Below the pieces are notes generated by a model, which made no database searches, was not told where the DNA came from, and was given only the letters and a program-made list of their open reading frames with translations. A program made the translations under genes and the position numbers. A stretch of 64,000 nucleotides of DNA, taken from Spirodela intermedia (Eukaryota > Streptophyta > Magnoliopsida > Alismatales > Araceae). This document shows positions 24,701 to 38,304 of this stretch, in pieces (positions within the stretch are counted from its first letter, which is position 1; every line of letters begins with the position of its first letter). The DNA is taken from positions 7,848,231 through 7,912,230 of the forward strand of contig LR746269.1 of NCBI GenBank assembly GCA_902729315.2. The letters are read 5' to 3'.

Positions 24701-26027
24701 TTTGGATGGAAATGATGAAGTGATAGTTGGTCACTAAGCACGCATTGAGGAAGAGGGCCCAAATGATGATGCCACTCAATCATTTTAGTATGATGCCTTG
24801 TGTCATAGGATGCTGAACCCCACATGAAGAACCAGAGATGATATGAGCACAGATCAAATAAGTACGCAAAGATAATGCTTTTCTGTGTATAATGATGGTT
24901 TCGGTTGTATGTGACACCATCTTTCCCCTTCTCCTACATGCCGAAGGATGAAGCTTTCTTCTATGGAATGAAATCCGTTGAACTAAACAATGTAAGAGAA
25001 AAGAAACTTCGATTTTGAGGACGACTTTTTCCTTTGGGGCACATGAGCGCTTACAACTATAACTTTGGCCTAGACAACGTGAAAGTAGAAAGATAGCGCG
25101 GTGCGAGTGGTGGGAGATACACATAAGCCACTGTGGCATTAAAATGATCCATTATGTCAGCTCAATGATGATTTGATTGTACGGACAGAAAGTGAAAACA
25201 AAGAGAATTATCCTCGAACGAAGAAAATTTAAAGCTGACGTATTACAGTAAAGTAACCAAGGGGAAAACCAAATCCATGAGAAAGAAGCATATTACACTC
25301 TCTTGGCTAATTTCCGTTTTTCCCCCTCACATCCTCGTGCAGAGCGTTCTAAAACTATAAGTTTTCTGATTAGGTTTATTTAGAGACGCAGGACTTGCTG
25401 GGTTCTTTCATTGGTTAAATATTTTAACCAATTATTCCATCGTTTAGCTCTCAGTATATACATATAGATAATGCTCACGAACACATTGAAGGGAATCATA
25501 AAGGCTGTCAGAACTCATGCCTTTGTGTAATGCAATAAACGTTTTGGAAGCAGGAAAATGGCTATCGCTTGTTGGTGTGACAAAATACTCGAGGCCTACA
25601 AATGCCAGATTTCATTTTAGTCTAAATTTTCTGATAGATCGAAAATTCCTGCCAATTTCTTTCAATGACATGAATGAGAATGTGTTTCAAACTGCCAGAA
25701 AATTTTAATAGTAAAAAACAGTAGACATTATCAGACCAATTACATTTGATCCAGTTGCTTGTTGACCTCCTCCACCTCCTCCAGATCCGTCAACAGCTGG
25801 CGCACGATTGCCCCGTACGTCAGTGTAAACAGTTCCGCATTCTGCCCACATATTCATATAAACATAATCAAATCATACATTAAAGAAGAAACACCATAGA
25901 AAAAGATAGAAATAGGGATGTGTAGTCGGATCTCGCATCTTCCCTAAGAGGATCGGATCGGGATTCTCACCACGCGCTCGACACTGGCGAACACTGCCTC
26001 GCCGGATCGGGGAGCGACAGGCGCCAT
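21763..26027 (-). CDS. BET3: TRAPP complex subunit BET3 (TRAPPC3)
   Basis: Core subunit of the TRAPP tethering complex, which activates Rab/Ypt GTPases for ER-Golgi and Golgi transport on the cytosolic face of membranes. Five minus-strand exons: 26027-25971, 25841-25744, 24405-24306, 23245-23063 and 21885-21763. Phases agree and give 186 residues, as in other plants. The N-terminus MAPVAPRSGEAVFASVERV is followed by NAELFTLTYGAIVRQLL, then NVSRCVDFKETAEVIAK, where Cys73 matches the palmitoylated cysteine of animal BET3. KMFLGVTASVTNW, LEDNPLVDFVELPD and GVIRGALEMV continue the fold, and the protein ends PEEYPYKDDE. The large introns (1.2, 1.1, 1.3 and 0.1 kb) are AT-rich. Confidence 0.96.
23651..23775. 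repeat. 62-bp tandem duplication in the BET3 last intron
   Basis: Copies start TGTGGAAATGAACAA at 23651 and TGTGGAAGTGAACAA at 23713; both continue TAGTTGTGCTT and AGATTCC. Confidence 0.75.
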
Positions 26028-28028
<2,001 letters not shown>

Positions 28029-28410
28029 TCACTTGGCAGTCTTCTTCTTCTTTCCTGTTTTCTTTTTCTTGGGTGCAATGCGGGGGCCTCGCTTAAACAC
28101 AGCTAGGACTTCTATGCTGCACCGAGACGAGATGGCCGTTCAATACTAGAACGACTGAACTGTGTTTCGGGCTTTAAAAAGCTTGAACAAGAACATCATA
28201 ACTGTTAAAGAAATTATTTACCAATGGCCTGGGCAGGGCTGGAGGCCAGGATGGTCCTGGGAAGATTAGGATTTATTTCATCTGGGCGAAGGAAGGGGAG
28301 GGCATGTGAAGAGAGAGAGAGAGAGAGAGATTAGAAGGGGAGAAAAGATGGTCCTGGGCAGATTAGGTTTTATTTCATCTGGGCGAAGGAAGGGGAGGGC
28401 ATGTGAAGAG

Positions 28411-28441
<31 letters not shown>

Positions 28442-31400
28442 TTAGAAGGGGGATAAAATGGGAATAGTAGAATAGGTCCGAGCTTTATGGGTAGGATGTT
28501 TACCCTAAAGAGTATAATCCAAGAAATAGTCAAAGAAAAACCATGATAAATACCTCTGGGTGCCAGGGAAGAAGTTGAACCCATGAGCTTTTTCCAAATG
28601 CCATGATTTATTGGCCACCAGAGACATGCAATCCTGCCAAAAAGAAATGCAGTAATTAGGGAAAATGGCGCCACATAATTCAGAAAATGATCCCATAGCC
28701 AAGAAATATCTCTAGATAGGAGGATAGAGAAGACAGGAATTAACCTGCTTAAAGCTCTCCCATCCACAGCTAATGTAGATCAGGGTTTGGGGCCATGACT
28801 GAGATCCCTCCCACTCGGTTTTGCTTTCCATTTGAATGGATGGTTCTCTTGCTCGCAGAATCCATGGCCTTTTCTCATCTTTTGCCTTTTGCAAGGAACT
28901 GGGAGCGGAATAAATTAATATAATAAAAATAAACGATGAACTCAAAAAAAAATTCATCTACTTAACAATTGATGGAAAACTACCCAGTACTCGTTTGTTT
29001 CTCTCGTCTTTGTGAGGAGCATGGGTTTTAGGGTTTAAGCTACAGATGTCTGCAGCAGCCCAACAGTGAGGCCACTGATGCCAGAAATGGGTTTGGGCAG
29101 TCAAAGTATTAATTTCTTTTTCTACATCGAGAATATATTTGCAAGGGAGAAGGCATCCATAAAACGGAAATAAAATCATAAATGGCTCATTAATCAAGTA
29201 GCTTTGGTTACTATTCTGGTCACATTTGAATGCACCAAGAATGGCAATTACTGTCAACCCAATGAATGATATTTCACCTTCTCTAGGGCCAAAAGAAGGT
29301 ATAAAACTAGAGTTTTCCGTACAAAACAAGAGAAAGATTAAGCATGTTGATAACAATGACCACACGATTGCGTATATTTAATTTACCTCTCAACCGTCTT
29401 CCCAGCTTTACGACCTGAAGCTCCTACACTATTTAATGCATCAATCAGGGATGCGTCCAGCCCCTTTCTTGGAGGATCAACGATAACCACATCTGCACCT
29501 TCGAGCCAGTGAATAGAATCCTGTAATGATTGATTGTGACAACAAAATAAAACCCAGTGTTAGAGAAATGAGGCTTCTGATGACACTTGAGACAATGTGG
29601 AACTAGACGCTTTCAATACATACGACTGATGCATCTGCCTGGTGCCAGCTGATGTTGCAGTCGAAAGTTTTAGGGAGACGGCTGATGGATTTCTCAAATG
29701 ATACTTTTGACTCTTTATTTATCTCAACGCATTTTACAAATCTGCATAGGATGGTGACATTTTGATGTCATGTTATGGTTATGGGACATTAGGAGTCTTC
29801 TGACAATACTTGCCTACATTTCCTAGTAGCAGCTACTGACAATCCGATAACACCAGCTCCAGCATACATATCAACAACAGATGCTCCATAGGGAACATAC
29901 TTTTGCAATTTCCTTAGCAAGGAATTAAAAGCCTGCAGGCATAAAACATGACGTTTAATCAACCTTCAGGGGGAAAAATAATACAAAAAAAAAAAAAACA
30001 CAGATGATACACTATAGAACACTCCTAGAACTATGTTCTCCTAAGTTCGCATTATTAGAGGCCTTCTCAAAAAATTATACGCAGCAAAATCAAATTGAGA
30101 TGTTTCTCACAGGCATTAGCCAAGATGTTCTGGCTTCAGTAGAGACAAGAACGAATGAATTCCTGAAAGAGGACGACGGTGGTAAAGAAAAGTAGCCTGA
30201 GATTTTTAAAGTTCTCCTGAATTATTTTCTGAGGTCGGCGATATACTAATGTTCAATATTTATCAGAGTGAATTTGCTTTATAATTCACCCAAGATAAGC
30301 TCAAAATAAAGATGTGGTAGTTTACTGTCGCATACACAAGAAACTAAACAGCTTGAGGTCCAACTAGCAGAATGCGGATTAAGTGGATCTTTTGGTGTAC
30401 CTGAGTATTTGCTTGACCAAAACTAGAGGGTGCCAAGGAAAAATCAATGCCTCCAATATGCTCCCAAAAATCTCCTTCACCCAATAGATGTCTCCATCTA
30501 TTTCCAAAAATTACCTGCAAATGCAATTATAAAGCTCAATATTTCAAAACTTTCAGGGGATAAAATAATATCAAACTGGGAGCACCACAATCTCTCCTCA
30601 AAAGCCCACAGAAACGATCGCAAGTTTAAGATTGAACAATCTCGAACAAACTTCAGCCAATAAAAATCGGAGGGCCGAGTAATAGGAAATGACCATGGAA
30701 ATCAGAATCCTTCAATAATGATCAAGAAAGTCAACTCCTTCGGACATAAAAATATCATTAAAACACCTTATGTTTCAAAATCTTTCTGCAACATGGAAAG
30801 CAGAAAGATCATACAGGGCGTTTACTATGTGACAATGTACCACAAAGGAATGATTTTAGTATCTGCCTCTTCATCACGTATTTATATTGTCATAAACTTC
30901 GGGTAATTCTCCAAGGATAATGTAAAACCTCGAATTAGATACCTTTCACTTACACAAAATAAGTAAGGCTTTGTCAGACGTGAATAAGAGAGATGATAAA
31001 AGGCGTTCATTACTTGAGAAAAAAATGCATTTAAGGTTGGTCAGTGAGAGTAGGATCTTCACTTAGAAACAATGCCTCACCATGATAAATGATTCAATGT
31101 AAGAAAAAGAAAGAGGATGAGCAGGAAATGAATAAGCTATTGTACAAAAGGTGGATTTTGTTATACAGGAAAATGTCGTTGAAGGCCTCAGAAAAATTCA
31201 GTAGACTGATAACAGTTCGTAATGAGCCCAGGAAGATGACAATTAGACTGAAACAAAATGAGGAGAGATTAACTCTTTTCCGTTGGGAACTAAATCCAGT
31301 AAATCAACAGATAATAAGGGACAGAAAATATGTAACTGACTGGGGAACATAAACCGACTATAGATCATCCAACCATTAGGCTTCATAAGTATATATACTA

Positions 31401-34400
31401 GCACATCAGCCAAAATAAATATTTGAAAAGTTATCAGAAGAACAGTGAGGACAATCAGAAGCCAGGAAAAAAATATCAAAATAAAGTAATTAAAAGATCC
31501 ACATAAATAAAGGGAAAATGAAAGCCAGAAGAAATTGATAGCTTACGTTGCTACTTGATGTCTGAAAATTAGTCCATACTGAGTGGATTAAGTGGACGGC
31601 ACTTCCAGGTCCACCATTCCTCCAAAGAAACTGCCATGAAGACATTTTCTCTTGATACATCAGCATCACGAAATTACATAAAATCAAAAATCAACCATAA
31701 GAGCATATTTGTTGAACAAACAGCAAATTATTTAATTTTTTCCTGTTAAGTATGTTTTTTCAGCGTTCAAGATAGGGAAACAGCAGTAGAAAGTAGTGTT
31801 GTATGAAGAAGAACCCAAGGTGCACGCTGAGGAATTAAATACCTTCCCTACCGCCAAAATTCAAGATGCCAATGAAAAGACATTGTTGCTTGGCTAGAAG
31901 TTGATACAAAAAATGAAATGGCAATAACGATGTCCTCTCTACCAAGGAAACTGCTTTGCAAGAGGGAAACTAACACTAGAGAGACGACATATGGCTACAA
32001 GCAGGATGACGCTGTTCAAATCAAGAGGCAAGAAAGATGCCCAGAGGTCCACTTCATCCTTAACATTAAGGCAATGACCCTGATATCAGAGGTGGCATTC
32101 TTCTCCAGATGTCATCATATTAATTACGACGTACATATAATAAGGAATCAATTTCTCATTTAATTATCATTAAAATGTTGGCCAAATGTTAAAAAATTAA
32201 CTCGAACAGTGACATGAGTTCAAATCAGGGCTCTCCACGCCACAAGCATACATTACTAAGTTGGTTAGGGTGCAAACTCCTCAGGTTGCCATGCAACATA
32301 GCCAAAGAAGTACTCCGATTGCTTCAATAGCATATAAAGGGAGAATGCTCATGAGTGCGCTAAGGGAAAGAGGGCCACGTACATCTGACAAGGCTTTCAA
32401 CTTCTCAGAGCCAGGTGACTGCTCATTTCTAGAATTCCACACCAAAGTAACCTGTACTTTTCCTAGGGGAAAGAAATACTCATCAGGAACATATTCTAAA
32501 CATTCATTAATATAACAAGGTAAATATTCCATTAAAAGGAAGAATAATGTACTGACCATATTTATATCGTTCTGCAGCAGGGATAGACGTGTTGAACGTT
32601 GTTACAGTCATCTGAAAATACATAGAGAGAAATTAAGATGAAGGAAGATAACAATTACCAAATTTACCTTATATTATGTTCTGCTGAAGTCCATGGAAAT
32701 CATTTATGTTGGATGGTATTAGATTATGTGGCAGTAGTTAAATGTGTAAGGTATTTTTGTCGTCACATTTTTTTGTGGAAAACACAACTTAAGAAATAAA
32801 GATTCAAGAGAAGTGTAAAAACGAATATTACTAGAATTCTTTGGTCTTTGTCACGTCATGTCTTAATCAGAATACTATCGTAACCAATAAATTGCTTCCT
32901 AGGAATTGATTAACCCGAAAGAGCTTACAACAGTACCCTCTTCCGTCTAAATATTTGCCAAAGTGTAGAAGACGATGATAGAGAGCGAAAACAAATTCAG
33001 ATGAGTTTGGTCAATCACTAAAACATCATTCAACATATAAAGGAAACTAGGCGACGAGAACTGAAGCTTCTAATGGTTTCATCAATAATTCGGAAACAAT
33101 GTATTAAATTTGGATATTTCTGGCATTTAGTCTTGCCTAATGTTACCAAGATTCCATAGGATCACTTTCAACAAACAGTTGTTTCATATTCGGGAAAGAA
33201 GATCATACATATCTGCAACAACTTTCTGTCTCATCTGGTAGGAAATTTTCAACCTACATGCTCATCTAGTGAGAGTTAGATTAATCATCTGCTATGAAAT
33301 GAACTGTTTAGGTGCTTGCCACCAGCTTCCAAAGAGCTGTCTATATGGAAGCAACTGATCATAAGATATTGCTCAATGCCTGGATTCTTTCCTTTAATCT
33401 TTATAATCCTAGATCGTTAAGCTATGGAGATGACAACTTCTATAAGTTTATTTAGGGAAAAATTTACGAACTATCTATCTTTATTTCATGAGTTTTGATT
33501 TCGACTAATTTACTAAAGGATGATAAGCGTAAGGGAGTGGTCAAGCTCCATGGCTATCCACATTACAGGAAACCATGTAAAATTGCAAAAAACATTACGT
33601 TCACAAAAACAAAGGCACAGATAGCTCACTTGCACATATCTCAATTCACCAGTCCCCTGATCTTCATTATATGGCTGAATATTTAAAACAGAAATACCTA
33701 AAAAATTACCATATGTATATCAGAATATAGTTACTATAATAAAATAAAATGAAACCCCAGGGTTAACTGCACAGACTAAAAGCAGAATGGAGATGAGGGA
33801 AGGTCACAAGACGGTGCCTTTTTTCAGGAGTTCCACTGCAGAATTGATACTTGGATGGTGAGCTGCGAGAAACATACTAAGATTTATGAATATTTAAAAT
33901 AAAAAATATGCAATGGTAATTCAAATTTGGAAGGTAATAAAATCGAGGTTAATAGTTCCAGGGACTAATATTGTAAGTCATTTGCTACCTCATTGGGAAG
34001 TGTTAAATGCATTATGTGCATCATCAGTACAGAACTAAAATCCATTGAGAATTTATCCATGCTACGAAAATCCGTTCGTCGCCTAAACAAAGCACTGATT
34101 ATAATAAATACTTGGCTCTATGAGATCGATTAAGTAACCACCAATTCTCATCCATCACCTGACTTCGGGAACAAGACAAAAAACCAGACAAAAAACCTTC
34201 ATTCATAAACGTGACCAGCACCCCAGCCCCAGAATATATGAAGAAAGTATTAATTAACATTCGATGCCTAGCAAAAACTGCGCCAGATATCTTTTATTTC
34301 ATGTCTCCAAGCCGCAATACAGCTGTTGGGTCATGCAAACTATCAGTGAACCACTTAAACATCAACACAAATGAAACGTTGAAATTCCTGCGACATGTTT

Positions 34401-35103
34401 TGTATCAGCAACGAGAGACAGACTTGAAAACACCTAAAAAATACTTTCCACCTCGTCTTACCTCTACAATGAGGAATGTCCACAACGTTATGCGTGCCCT
34501 CTTCATACAAGCCGATCAAAGGACTCTCCGCTGTTCCCCTGACGGCAAGTTTTGCTCGGCATCTCCATTCCCACTTACAAAACGAAGTACAACGTAGTGA
34601 AGAAGACGCCAAAGGAAAAGAAGTGAGGCAACAAATAGGACACAAAAACTTCCAATTATTTATAGGTAAGAATGGCTAACGAGTCTGCCGCTGTCGAAGG
34701 TGAAATCAGGGACGCCGCGGTCTTCGAAGAACTTTCCCGCTTCCTTGAGTACCAGCGGCCTATCCAGATCCCACTCGTGAGTGCAGCCAGAGCACCTGCC
34801 AACCCGTTCCCCATCCCAATCAAAAAACTAAGAAAACAAAGCTCGGAAAAACAAACTCTCCACGCAGCAGCACGAGTAAACCACGGAGCCCCGGCCTTAC
34901 GACTGGAAGTGTTCGCATTGTAGAGCAGGGGCGGTGGACTTGCTGGTCGCGGGGGGTGCAGCGGATGATGACAAGGAGCTCGGAGGCGCGCGAGAAACCT
35001 GCCGCGAAATCGACGGCGGAGCGGAGGATGAAGGTCGGCCGCGCACGGCCACGCGGGCCGCGACGGTCATGGGTGAGCGCGGGGAGATGAGCGACAGCGC
35101 CAT
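28029..35103 (-). CDS. RNA (uracil-C5) methyltransferase, RlmD/TrmA-like, probably plastid
   Basis: SAM-dependent enzyme that forms 5-methyluridine in rRNA or tRNA. Fifteen exons: 35103-34901, 34795-34681, 34573-34462, 33862-33813, 33674-33630, 32611-32557, 32462-32383, 31630-31547, 30514-30401, 29932-29814, 29741-29624, 29520-29387, 28898-28745, 28633-28554, 28116-28029; 516 residues. A Ser/Ala/Arg-rich leader of about 55 residues looks like a transit peptide. A CX5CX2C motif (Cys63, 69, 72) plus Cys142 matches the RumA [4Fe-4S] ligands. SAM motif [10 protein letters not shown] starts at 307, VDPPRKG near 380, and catalytic Cys454 lies in IYISCG. The C-terminus is Lys-rich ([13 protein letters not shown]). 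The donor after 33813 (ACC|GTCTTG) is weak, and a few residues between LLKKGT and PYNEDQG may be missing. One intron is GC-AG. The closest remembered relative is Arabidopsis At3g21300 (from memory). Confidence 0.9.
28251..28456. repeat. 97-bp tandem duplication in last methyltransferase intron
   Basis: Copies start ATGGTCCTGGG at 28251 and 28348. Both contain TTTATTTCATCTGGGCGAAG and GGGGAGGGCATGTGAAGAGA, then a GA or GATA run. Confidence 0.9.
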
Positions 35104-35184
35104 CTCGCCGCAGGGAGCTTTCCAGACAGACTGATGCTCTACCGAGGAAGACGCTCCAACGGATTAGAGAAGGCGCCAAGTCAT

Positions 35185-35225
<41 letters not shown>

Positions 35226-35650
35226 CTACGCATTCATACCTCGATGGACGGTGGGGATTTGAACCTCTGGTGAGAACACAAAAAATATCTATAGATATTA
35301 CCCTTTTCCCTAATTTAAACTAACCTGAATTTGGGCTAATACTTTTCTTGAAAATAAAAATTACGTATATTCATATAAAAAATAAGAAAATCGAGATTAC
35401 TCAATATTATTAATTAAATTAACAGCGTCATTTTTCCAAACGGTTTAATTTTTTGTCATTGTAACATTTACAAATAAAAAATTGAATATAAAAATTCAAA
35501 ATAATTATATTAAATGTTCCTATAATTATCAACCTATACCCACGCTCCTTCCAAGTGGGCGGGTGGGTTGATAAGTATGCATAGTGATGCATTCATGCAT
35601 ATATGTGAGCATAGTCATGGTTCACATAGGGTTTGAGTTTTATAATCAAC

Positions 35651-36090
35651 CCCAAAAGTACCTTCATATATTTTTCATTAATCCAGATCTAGATTTCTAT
35701 TTACTAGCATATATTTTCTGATTATTTTTTTATAAAATGATAAATAATGGGGATTAGTCACACAAATTCAATAGGTCAAATACCCAGCAATGGCTCTATG
35801 ACTTAAAAATATTGAGTTCATTTTCTCAATATTTTAGAAAAATAGTCGACATGAAAAAAATAATATATATATAACCCCCAAAAGTATCTAAACATATTTT
35901 CATTAATCCAAATCTAGATTTCTATTTACTAGTAAACATATTGTGATTATTTTTTGATAAATAATGGGGATTAGTCACACAAATGCAATAGGTCAAATAC
36001 CTAGACGTGGCTGAATGATTTTAATATAATGATTTCATTTCTCAAAATTTCAGAAAAAAAGTGGACATGGAAAAGTAATATATATATTTT
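35651..36090. repeat. About 226-bp tandem duplication, AT-rich
   Basis: Copies start CCCAAAAGTA at 35651 and 35877. Both contain CTAGATTTCTATTTACTAG, AATAATGGGGATTAGTCACA and AATAGGTCAAATACC in order. Confidence 0.88.
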
Positions 36091-36596
36091 TCAATTCCCT
36101 ATCATTATAAATTATGACCCAAGCTCTTTGTAGGGCCCACAAGCCCTCACTTCAAGTGGCCTTGATTACAGAAAATGGATACACATTGCATGTAAAATAT
36201 GTGTCAACGTCATTAGGCTATGAAGTTATGCAGGAGAGTTTTAAGGTCAAACCCCAACTAATGAAGATATATTTACATTTTTTGAGTTTATTATTTTTTT
36301 AATAAAATAAATAATTATGGTAATGTTTAAGAAAATAAATAATTATGGTAATTTTTATAGAAATACAATGAATGTGGGGCCCACATTTTTATAAACAACA
36401 ATTAATGCCTTCAAGTTTCAACTCTATTTTTAAATATTAAATGATATTAAATTTATTTTATAGAATTATCCAGCCTTTGTTTGCATACATTCATCTCCCT
36501 AAGTGGGAACCTACACATAAATTTCTCTCTCTCTCTCCAAGATCCAAGCTCATGTTGGTGTGAATTTAGTCTCGAGTGTAAGGAAAGGCCTTTTAC

Positions 36597-36998
36597 TTTT
36601 CAATTCTTGAAAAATAGTTTATTAGTTGATAGTCTTCTCCATGATTTTTCTATAAATCCTTACAAGATAATTCATCATGATTATTTATTTTCTATCTAAT
36701 CAATGATTAGATAAATAAACAATTAAATAGTATATTATCTAATTAATAAATTATTTTCCAATTCCTAAGAAATAATTGATTAATTGATAGTCTTCTTCGT
36801 GATTACCTATAAGTCATGATAATAAATTATTTCGTTATTAATGATTATATATAAATCATTAATTAGATACCCTATCATCTAATTAATCAATTACTTTTCA
36901 ATCCTTGAAAAAAAGTTTATTAGTTGATAGTCTTCTTCATGATTTATCTATAAATCCTTACAAGATAATTGATGATGATCATTTATTATCCATCTAAT
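36597..36998. repeat. Three diverged AT-rich direct repeats
   Basis: Copies start near 36597, 36754 and 36895, each with TTGATAGTCTTCT followed by a TGATT(T/A)-TATAA(A/G)TC segment. The first and third are most alike and also share CCTTACAAGATAATT. Confidence 0.8.
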
Positions 36999-37402
36999 GA
37001 TTATTAATATATTCACAATATTCAATACTCGTGTACTCTAGTTTTACAATTATAAAAGGGTATAAATGTCATTATGTGTGAAAGGGTAGAAGTGGCGGGA
37101 CATGAATGGCTGACTGATTGGATAGTTGGCAGGGATACAGAGGAAATTATCACTAAATATAATATTTAATAGGTACCTAAATGCAAAATACCTGAGTGAC
37201 GGACAGAGTTCCGAGTGTGTTCTGCTTTGAAAAATAAAGGGATTCAACTCGGCGGACGGTTGTCTCGACACGTTTCACACGGCCAAAATTGCCACGAATA
37301 TAGGAAGAGCAGGAGGCAGAGGAACTTCAGTGGTAGGGTCTGCCTCTTCCTTGTACAGCAGTTGAGCGACGTTGATCAGCGCGGTCTTCCAGTTTCTCCT
37401 TC

Positions 37403-38297
37403 GAGAGGTGACCTGAGGTGAGAAGAAGGAGATCAGCTCCTTTCCCGATTTCTCGTTGTTGTCTGGATCCTTGCCTCCGATTGGATTTCCACCTGAGAGT
37501 TGAGAATTTTCTGTGTGTTTTGTCTCTATTAGGAGTGGGATGTTCTAGGAACGGACTCTTGCGTCTTGGTGCGCCTGAAAAAATTCTGTAGTTTTTTTTC
37601 TTTACTGGTTTTGCTTGCTCCCGACTTTTAGTTCTCGTGCGTTGAGAGACGACGCGCTTGTTTGTCCTCTGCACCCGGTAGTTCAACGTTTCATCAAATT
37701 GTCCAGTTGCGAAGTGAGCATTTGAACTTGATCTCTCTCTCTCTCTCTCTCCCTCAGTCACTCATTCACTCACTCCCTCCCTCCCTCCCCCAGAGATGGT
37801 TATATTGGAGAAATACGGCAGGGTGATAATTCTTTGTTTGGAGTCGAGATTCAGTAGAAGTGATTTTATCTTCGTCTCTTGAGTCTCACTGTCCAGATGA
37901 TCTCCAGGAATTGTGTTTGACGCTTATGAGTAATAGCAGCTGATGCTGTGATCAGTTGGTCCGTTCTCATCTAATTTCAGGTGGCTTAACAGGAGCACGA
38001 CCATTAAACTTCTTTCTTGTGTTTTTGAATGATTGACCTGGGAATAGGTTGGGAAAATTTAATTTATTCTACCCCATGTTTTGGTCAACTTGTCACACTA
38101 CATCATGCTTCTGACCTTGCTGTCGTATGCTTAATTTTATCTAGCTTCTCCTTTTGCGGATACATGAGTGTGGGTGTTCATATATTCGGCTCTTAATCAA
38201 TGTGAATCTTCTATTCCCTGCACCAGTTTTCTCCCGCCGACTCCTCGATTCTTTTAATTGATTTATTTTGCGCCTGTTAATTGGTGTCCAGATCACA
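37403..38297 (+). promoter_or_regulatory. miR398 target site split by the CSD1 5'UTR intron
   Basis: Positions 37403-37417 read GAGAGGTGACCTGAG and are followed directly by a GTGAG donor. After the acceptor GTCCAG the next exon opens with ATCACA (38292-38297). Joined in the spliced transcript, these 21 nucleotides pair with miR398b/c at all but three positions (miRNA positions 5, 18 and 21). The miR398 site in CSD1 transcripts of other plants also lies in the 5'UTR with the same ATCACA ending (from memory). Confidence 0.85.
37418..38291 (+). other. CSD1 5'UTR intron, 874 bp
   Basis: Donor GAG|GTGAG at 37418 and acceptor GTCCAG|ATCAC at 38291, placed by the miR398 site and by the start codon 13 bp after the acceptor. 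It contains a (CT)n tract at 37732-37752. The upstream transcription start was not fixed. Confidence 0.75.
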
Positions 38298-38304
38298 GTT
38301 CAAT

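Larger units (their letters stand above)
35104..37402. other. Divergent methyltransferase-CSD1 spacer
   Basis: A (CT)n tract (35186-35223) in the methyltransferase leader, then about 1.8 kb of AT-rich DNA made mostly of two repeat families (35651-36090 and 36597-36998). CSD1 promoter sequence follows, with a TATAAAA at 37051 and GTAC cores (37033, 37171, 37351) of the kind bound by SPL7. No gene recognised. Confidence 0.55.
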
